Below are positions 8,254 through 11,617 of a stretch of 11,617 nt of DNA, in pieces. A program made the position numbers and the translations under genes. The stretch spans positions 1-11,617 of the forward strand of contig CAKPQY010000009.1 of the NCBI GenBank assembly GCA_934179885.1. The letters are read 5' to 3'. How positions within the stretch are numbered: position 1 is the stretch's first letter; each line of letters starts with the position of its first letter. This stretch comes from an uncultured Clostridia bacterium. Lineage in GTDB: Bacteria > Bacillota > Clostridia > TANB77 > CAG-508. Below the pieces are notes generated by a model. That model made no database searches. It saw only the letters and a list, made by a program, of their open reading frames with translations, and had not been told where the DNA came from.

Positions 8254-8283
8254 AAAAAGACTAACAAATTTGTTAGCCTTTTC
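8254..8283 (-). terminator. Terminator after the 351-residue gene, possibly bidirectional
   Basis: The minus strand reads AAAAGGCTAACAAA then TTTGTTAGTCTTTTT. The arms pair over about ten bases (one G-U pair) with A and T runs on the two sides. It lies about 20 bases after the stop at 8303. Because A and T tracts are present on both sides it could work in both directions, although no convergent gene exists here. Confidence 0.75.
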
Positions 8284-8302
8284 TATGATTTCTATTCATT
8301 TA

Positions 8303-9358
8303 CTATTCTACTACTTTTTCTATAGTTTTTTCTACAACTGTAACTGTAGTTGGTTTAAAACTAAGTATATTGCCATCTTCAAAGATAATTGGTTCTGATA
8401 ATTTAACATCTATTGTTCCAGGGTAAGAGCATTGTTTTGCTTGATTTTTGTATATCACCAATATACTAACAATATTTTCTCCTATTATCTTGTAACAAAT
8501 AATATCATTAATCTTTAAGAGTAACTGATATTTACCTTCTTTAGGTACTGTTCCTAAATCGATAATTTGATTTTCATCTTCATATTTTAAGATATGAGCA
8601 GCTATATCTTCTTTTCTTGTTGCCCAATAATATGAACTTTCTAATTTTCTCAATTCATCAAACTGGTAATGTTCTTTTATTTTGTTTTCTGATAAAGTAA
8701 TAATTTTATTGATACCGTTACAAGATGCTATCACAGGTTTCTTATTCAAAAATTCATCACAATCTTCAAATAAAATATTGTTTTTTATGCATACTTCTCC
8801 CTGAAGTTTAATGTTGAGATATGAAAAATATTTATTATCTACTTTCTGAATTATTCTTTCCTCTTCAGTATCTTCAATATTAAATATTATTTTATATCTG
8901 TTATCTACTAATTTTTCATTTCTATAAATTATCTTTTTTAATTTTAATACTGGCGTAGCATACCCCGAATTTAATCTTACAAAACAATCATTATTATCTT
9001 TGCCAAAAATTAAAGCAACATTGTTTTTATATATTTCTACACCTGTAAACTCTTTATCCCATATCTTTTTTAGTGGTTCTATTTTGTCTTTTTTGTAAAA
9101 AATACCTTCTGTTCCAATAATATATAATCCATCTTTTTCTATCTCAAAACATTGATAATCTTTTCCCATTTTTGAAATCTTGATGAATTTTACTTCTTTT
9201 CCAATATTTTCTTTTAACCAATTTTCCCAATGCACCCAGCTGTTTTCAAAGTAATACCCTTGCAATCCGTATTTTTCAAAGGTAAATCCTATTTCCTTTT
9301 TTAACCATATTGAATTTTTCCGCAAAAATTTTATTTTTTCCCGTAGTGTTTTAAACAT
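8303..9358 (-). CDS. Protein of unknown function, 351 residues, own promoter and terminator
   Basis: I do not recognise this family. The protein has no signal peptide and no membrane helix. Residues 1-20 are strongly basic (FKTLREKIKFLRKNSIWLKK); residues 35-50 are rich in aromatic residues (YYFENSWVHWENWLKENIG). From about 55 to 330 it alternates short hydrophobic strands with charged turns, for example CFEIEKDGLYIIG, VEIYKNNVALIFG, YQLLLKINDIICYKIIG and NIVSILVIYK, which suggests an all-beta fold, perhaps propeller- or sandwich-like. The tail ends TTVTVVEKTIEKVVE. The start ATG at 9358 has AAAGGAG nine bases upstream, and the stop is TAG followed at once by in-frame TAA. It lies between dnaJ and the glycan genes but is a separate transcription unit, so the neighbours say little about its job. 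That it is a real gene is supported by length, signals and codon use. Confidence 0.85.
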   Translation of the reverse strand: MFKTLREKIKFLRKNSIWLKKEIGFTFEKYGLQGYYFENSWVHWENWLKENIGKEVKFIKISKMGKDYQCFEIEKDGLYIIGTEGIFYKKDKIEPLKKIWDKEFTGVEIYKNNVALIFGKDNNDCFVRLNSGYATPVLKLKKIIYRNEKLVDNRYKIIFNIEDTEEERIIQKVDNKYFSYLNIKLQGEVCIKNNILFEDCDEFLNKKPVIASCNGINKIITLSENKIKEHYQFDELRKLESSYYWATRKEDIAAHILKYEDENQIIDLGTVPKEGKYQLLLKINDIICYKIIGENIVSILVIYKNQAKQCSYPGTIDVKLSEPIIFEDGNILSFKPTTVTVVEKTIEKVVE

Positions 9359-9418
9359 AATAGAAATCTCCTTTCTTTGCTATAAATAGCATTTCATTTA
9401 TTATTTTTTTACTTTTCG

Positions 9419-9447
9419 AGTATATCACATTATGTAACTTTAGTCAA
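9419..9447 (-). promoter_or_regulatory. Sigma-A-like promoter for the 351-residue gene
   Basis: On the minus strand the -35 box TTGACT (9442-9447) and the -10 box TATACT (9419-9424) are separated by exactly 17 bases, each box one base off consensus. The leader of about 55 bases contains a small hairpin, TGCTA-TTTA-TAGCA (9378-9391), four bases before the AAAGGAG ribosome binding site (9368-9374). Confidence 0.8.
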
Positions 9448-9474
9448 TAATTTATGTTTTTCCATTTTTATTAC

Positions 9475-9536
9475 CCAAAAGAACAAAAGGGGCATAATTA
9501 AAATGTTATGACCTTTTAATCATGCCCTTTTGTTCT
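9475..9536 (-). terminator. Long hairpin terminator after dnaJ
   Basis: Arms 9514-9536 and 9480-9503 pair over about 23 bases with one bulged base and one G-U pair, around a 10-base loop. The first arm begins in the TAG stop codon of dnaJ. The following T run on the transcribed strand is short (TTTT then GGG), so the extraordinary stem length rather than the tail may do the work; RNA 3'-end protection is another possible role. Confidence 0.75.
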
Positions 9537-10704
9537 ATCCGAATATTCCTTTTTTCTTAACTGGTGGTTGTTCATTCATAGTTTTAGCAAGTTCTACTAA
9601 CAAATCCCTTTGTTCTTTGGTTAATTTTTTTGGTGTTTGAACTTGTACTGTAAATATAAAATCACCTTCTGAAGTTGAATTTACATACTTAAATCCTTTA
9701 TTTCTAATTGTAAATTTAGTACCTGTTTGAGTTCCTTCTGGTATTTTATATTTTTCCTTACTTCCATCTACCATTGGTATTTCAAGTTCAGCTCCTAATG
9801 TTGCTTGTGTTATTGTTATTGGTATATCACATAAAACATTATTGCCTTTTCTTGTATATATGCTATGTTTCTTTATTCTTAATGTAATATATAAGTCTCC
9901 TTTAGGACCGCCTTTTGTTCCAGGTTCTCCTTCTCCTCTTAATACTACTGTTTGATTATCATCTATTCCTGCTGGGATTTTGACTTTTATTTTAGGTTGT
10001 TTTCTTACAGTTCCTTTTCCCTTGCAGTTTTCACATATATCGGTTATTACTTCACCTGTTCCGTGACATTTGCTACATGTTCTTGTTGTTTGAACTTGAC
10101 CTAGTATTGTATTTTGTACTTGTGTTACTTGACCAGTTCCATGGCAGTCTGGACATTTTATTGGATTAGTTCCTGGTTTCGCACCTGTTCCATGGCATAC
10201 ATCACAGGTCTCATTTCTTGTGATAATTACTTCTTTTTCAACTCCTAAAAACGCTTCTTCAAACGTAATATCCATATTCAAATTTAAATCTGCACCTTTT
10301 TTAGGTCCATTATTTTTTCTAGAAGATTGTCTGCCGTTTCCGCCAAATCCTCCACCGAAAAAGCTAGAAAATATATCTCCTAAATCGCCAAAATCACCAA
10401 AGCCATCAAATCCAGAAGTAGAATATGTATAAGATCCACCTCCAAATGGTCCTCCAGCTCCTCCACCAAATCCTTGTGGTCCATCTGGTCCAAATTGGTC
10501 ATACATTCTTCTTTTTTGAGGATCAGAAAGAGTCTCATATGCTTCGTTTACTTCTTTAAACTTTGCTTCCGCTTCTTCCTTATTATCTAGATTCGCATCT
10601 GGATGGTATTTTTTTGCCATTTTTCTATATGCTTTTTTTAATTCTTCATCTGAGGCATTTTTATCAACACCTAAGACTTCATAATAATCTCTTTTTCCTG
10701 CCAT
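9535..10704 (-). CDS. dnaJ: Molecular chaperone DnaJ (Hsp40)
   Basis: The protein has 389 residues, the normal length for a type I DnaJ, the co-chaperone that delivers unfolded proteins to DnaK and stimulates its ATPase. The J domain (1-70) has HPD at 34-36. A Gly/Phe-rich linker (about 71-125) follows. The zinc-binding region has four CxxCxGxG units: C167-C170, C184-C187, C210-C213 and C224-C227, all complete. Two beta-sandwich substrate domains and a short tail complete it. The start ATG has AAAGGA about nine bases upstream. It follows dnaK in the same direction with a 191-base gap that contains a hairpin, so it may be partly uncoupled from dnaK. A weak promoter candidate is TTGTTT (10787-10792) with TAAATA (10765-10770), spacer 16. 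No CIRCE heat-shock operator is visible in the gap. Confidence 0.98.
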   Translation of the reverse strand: MAGKRDYYEVLGVDKNASDEELKKAYRKMAKKYHPDANLDNKEEAEAKFKEVNEAYETLSDPQKRRMYDQFGPDGPQGFGGGAGGPFGGGSYTYSTSGFDGFGDFGDLGDIFSSFFGGGFGGNGRQSSRKNNGPKKGADLNLNMDITFEEAFLGVEKEVIITRNETCDVCHGTGAKPGTNPIKCPDCHGTGQVTQVQNTILGQVQTTRTCSKCHGTGEVITDICENCKGKGTVRKQPKIKVKIPAGIDDNQTVVLRGEGEPGTKGGPKGDLYITLRIKKHSIYTRKGNNVLCDIPITITQATLGAELEIPMVDGSKEKYKIPEGTQTGTKFTIRNKGFKYVNSTSEGDFIFTVQVQTPKKLTKEQRDLLVELAKTMNEQPPVKKKGIFG

Positions 10705-10764
10705 TTTTTCTTTTCCTTTCGCTTTGCTACAGTTATCTCAACTTAAAATTTGGGATGTAAACCA

Positions 10765-10792
10765 TATTTATTGTAAATTGAATCAAAAACAA
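10765..10792 (-). promoter_or_regulatory. Weak candidate promoter for dnaJ
   Basis: TTGTTT and TAAATA on the minus strand are spaced by 16 bases. Both boxes are poor matches, and the region is A/T-rich enough for chance hits, so this is only a candidate. Confidence 0.25.
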
Positions 10793-10810
10793 GTATTACA
10801 AGGCAAGCAA

Positions 10811-10857
10811 GAAAAAAATCTTAAGATAATACGTTTGTATATCGAAAGATTTTTTTC
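10811..10857 (-). terminator. A/T-rich hairpin between dnaK and dnaJ, probable terminator
   Basis: The minus strand carries GAAAAAAATCTT (10846-10857) and its perfect complement AAGATTTTTTTC (10811-10822), a 12-base stem. The 23-base loop can fold further (ATAC/GTAT with flanking GAT/ATC). The second arm supplies a run of seven T. It could terminate or attenuate dnaK transcripts, or adjust the dnaK:dnaJ ratio by processing. The stem is nearly all A/T, so it would be a weak terminator. Confidence 0.5.
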
Positions 10858-10895
10858 GTAGCTTAACGAAGTAAGACGAAGTTTTTCATTCGATT

Positions 10896-11617
10896 TTATT
10901 TGTCATCTTCTACCTTGTAATCTGCATCATATACATTTCCATTATCACCATTTGCACCATTATCTGTTCCTTCTCCTGTTGCTGCATTTGGGTCTACTCC
11001 TGCTCCTTGAGCTCCGTTTGGATTTGCTGTTTTATATAATTGTTCTGACATATCATAGAATACTTTTGTTAATTTTTCAGTTGCTTCTTTGATTTTTTCT
11101 GTGTCGTTTGTTTCTAATGCTTTTTTAGTATTTTCAATTTCTGTTTCAACTTTAGCTTTTTCTTCTCCACTAATTTTGTCTCCTAAATCTGTTAATGTTT
11201 TTTCACTGTTGTATACTAAACTTTCAGCATTATTTTTAACTTCGATTTCTTCTTTTTTCTTTTTATCTTCTTCAGCATGTGCTTCTGCATCTTTAACAGC
11301 TCTATCGATATCTTCATCTGTTAAGTTTGTTGATGCTGTAATTGAAACATCTTGTTGATTTCCTGTTGCCATATCTTTTGCTGATACATGAACTATACCA
11401 TTTGCATCTATATCAAATGTTACTTCAATTTGAGGTACTCCTCTTGGTGCTGCTGGAATTCCTGTTAATTGGAATCTTCCTAATGTTTTATTATATGCAG
11501 CCATTTCTCTTTCACCTTGTAATACGTGAATTTCTACTGATGTTTGACCATCTGCTGCTGTTGAGAATACTTGTGATTTTTTAGTTGGTATTGTTGTATT
11601 TCTTTCAATTAATTTTG
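10896..11617 (-). CDS. dnaK: Molecular chaperone DnaK (Hsp70), C-terminal part (cut by window edge)
   Basis: About 240 C-terminal residues are present; the ATPase domain lies beyond the right edge. The visible part begins [20 protein letters not shown], the start of the substrate-binding domain, and continues [20 protein letters not shown], then [30 protein letters not shown], which are hallmark DnaK sequences. The helical lid follows (about residues 95-190 of this fragment), then a Gly/Asn/Ala-rich disordered linker and the acidic end [12 protein letters not shown], matching the conserved EEVD-like DnaK tail of bacteria. The reading frame is open to the right edge, so the internal ATG at 11504 is not the start. 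DnaK folds and protects proteins with DnaJ and GrpE in the cytoplasm. dnaJ follows 191 bases downstream. Confidence 0.97.
   Translation of the reverse strand, partial: KLIERNTTIPTKKSQVFSTAADGQTSVEIHVLQGEREMAAYNKTLGRFQLTGIPAAPRGVPQIEVTFDIDANGIVHVSAKDMATGNQQDVSITASTNLTDEDIDRAVKDAEAHAEEDKKKKEEIEVKNNAESLVYNSEKTLTDLGDKISGEEKAKVETEIENTKKALETNDTEKIKEATEKLTKVFYDMSEQLYKTANPNGAQGAGVDPNAATGEGTDNGANGDNGNVYDADYKVEDDK

Noticed and set aside
10771..10801. Inverted repeat TTGTAA/TTACAA in the dnaK-dnaJ gap as an operator
   Set aside because: Only six A/T-rich bases per arm, easily due to chance, and unlike CIRCE.
10220..11584. Plus-strand open frames opposite dnaJ and dnaK
   Set aside because: Antisense shadows; the minus-strand proteins match DnaJ and DnaK throughout.

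Overview
The window is AT-rich and every gene I can support lies on the minus strand, so it reads from right (11617) to left (1). Strong AGGAGG-type ribosome binding sites, A/T-heavy codon use, sigma-A-like promoters and the family content point to a low-GC Bacillota, most likely a Clostridia-type organism. I cannot name a genus from sequence alone.

Right part, chaperones (11617-9480): the C-terminal third of dnaK enters from the right edge. A 191-base gap with an A/T-rich terminator-like hairpin follows, then a complete dnaJ closed by a very long hairpin at 9480-9536. Middle, orphan unit (9447-8254): a 351-residue protein I do not recognise has its own promoter (TTGACT-N17-TATACT) and its own terminator.

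Left part, surface-glycan genes mixed with housekeeping genes (8241-1): a promoter (TAGACA-N17-TATAAT) starts a close-packed run with gaps of about 20-65 bases. The order is pssD-like (Alg14 type), pssE-like (Alg13 type), a GT2 glycosyltransferase, ruvB, a GT-C membrane glycosyltransferase, a DUF6020-like membrane protein, a GT39-like membrane glycosyltransferase and finally the first 17 codons of queH, cut by the left edge. The glycan genes suggest sugar transfer on lipid carriers at the membrane. RuvB (Holliday junction branch migration) and QueH (queuosine synthesis) are unrelated jobs that share the transcript. ruvB and queue-type genes are often neighbours in Clostridia, so the glycosyltransferases look inserted around and between them.

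Three of the six glycan genes are interrupted: the GT2 gene by an in-frame TAG, the GT-C gene by a one-base frameshift, and the GT39-like gene by another one-base frameshift. ruvB, dnaJ, the dnaK part and the 351-residue gene are intact. This is either decay or switching of a variable surface locus, or assembly error. A short GGGACGGTTCT-containing repeat occurs twice, just before pssD and just before pssE, each copy carrying the ribosome binding site. I see no CRISPR, tRNA, rRNA, insertion sequence or defence system here. The least explained items are the 351-residue orphan gene and the repeat.
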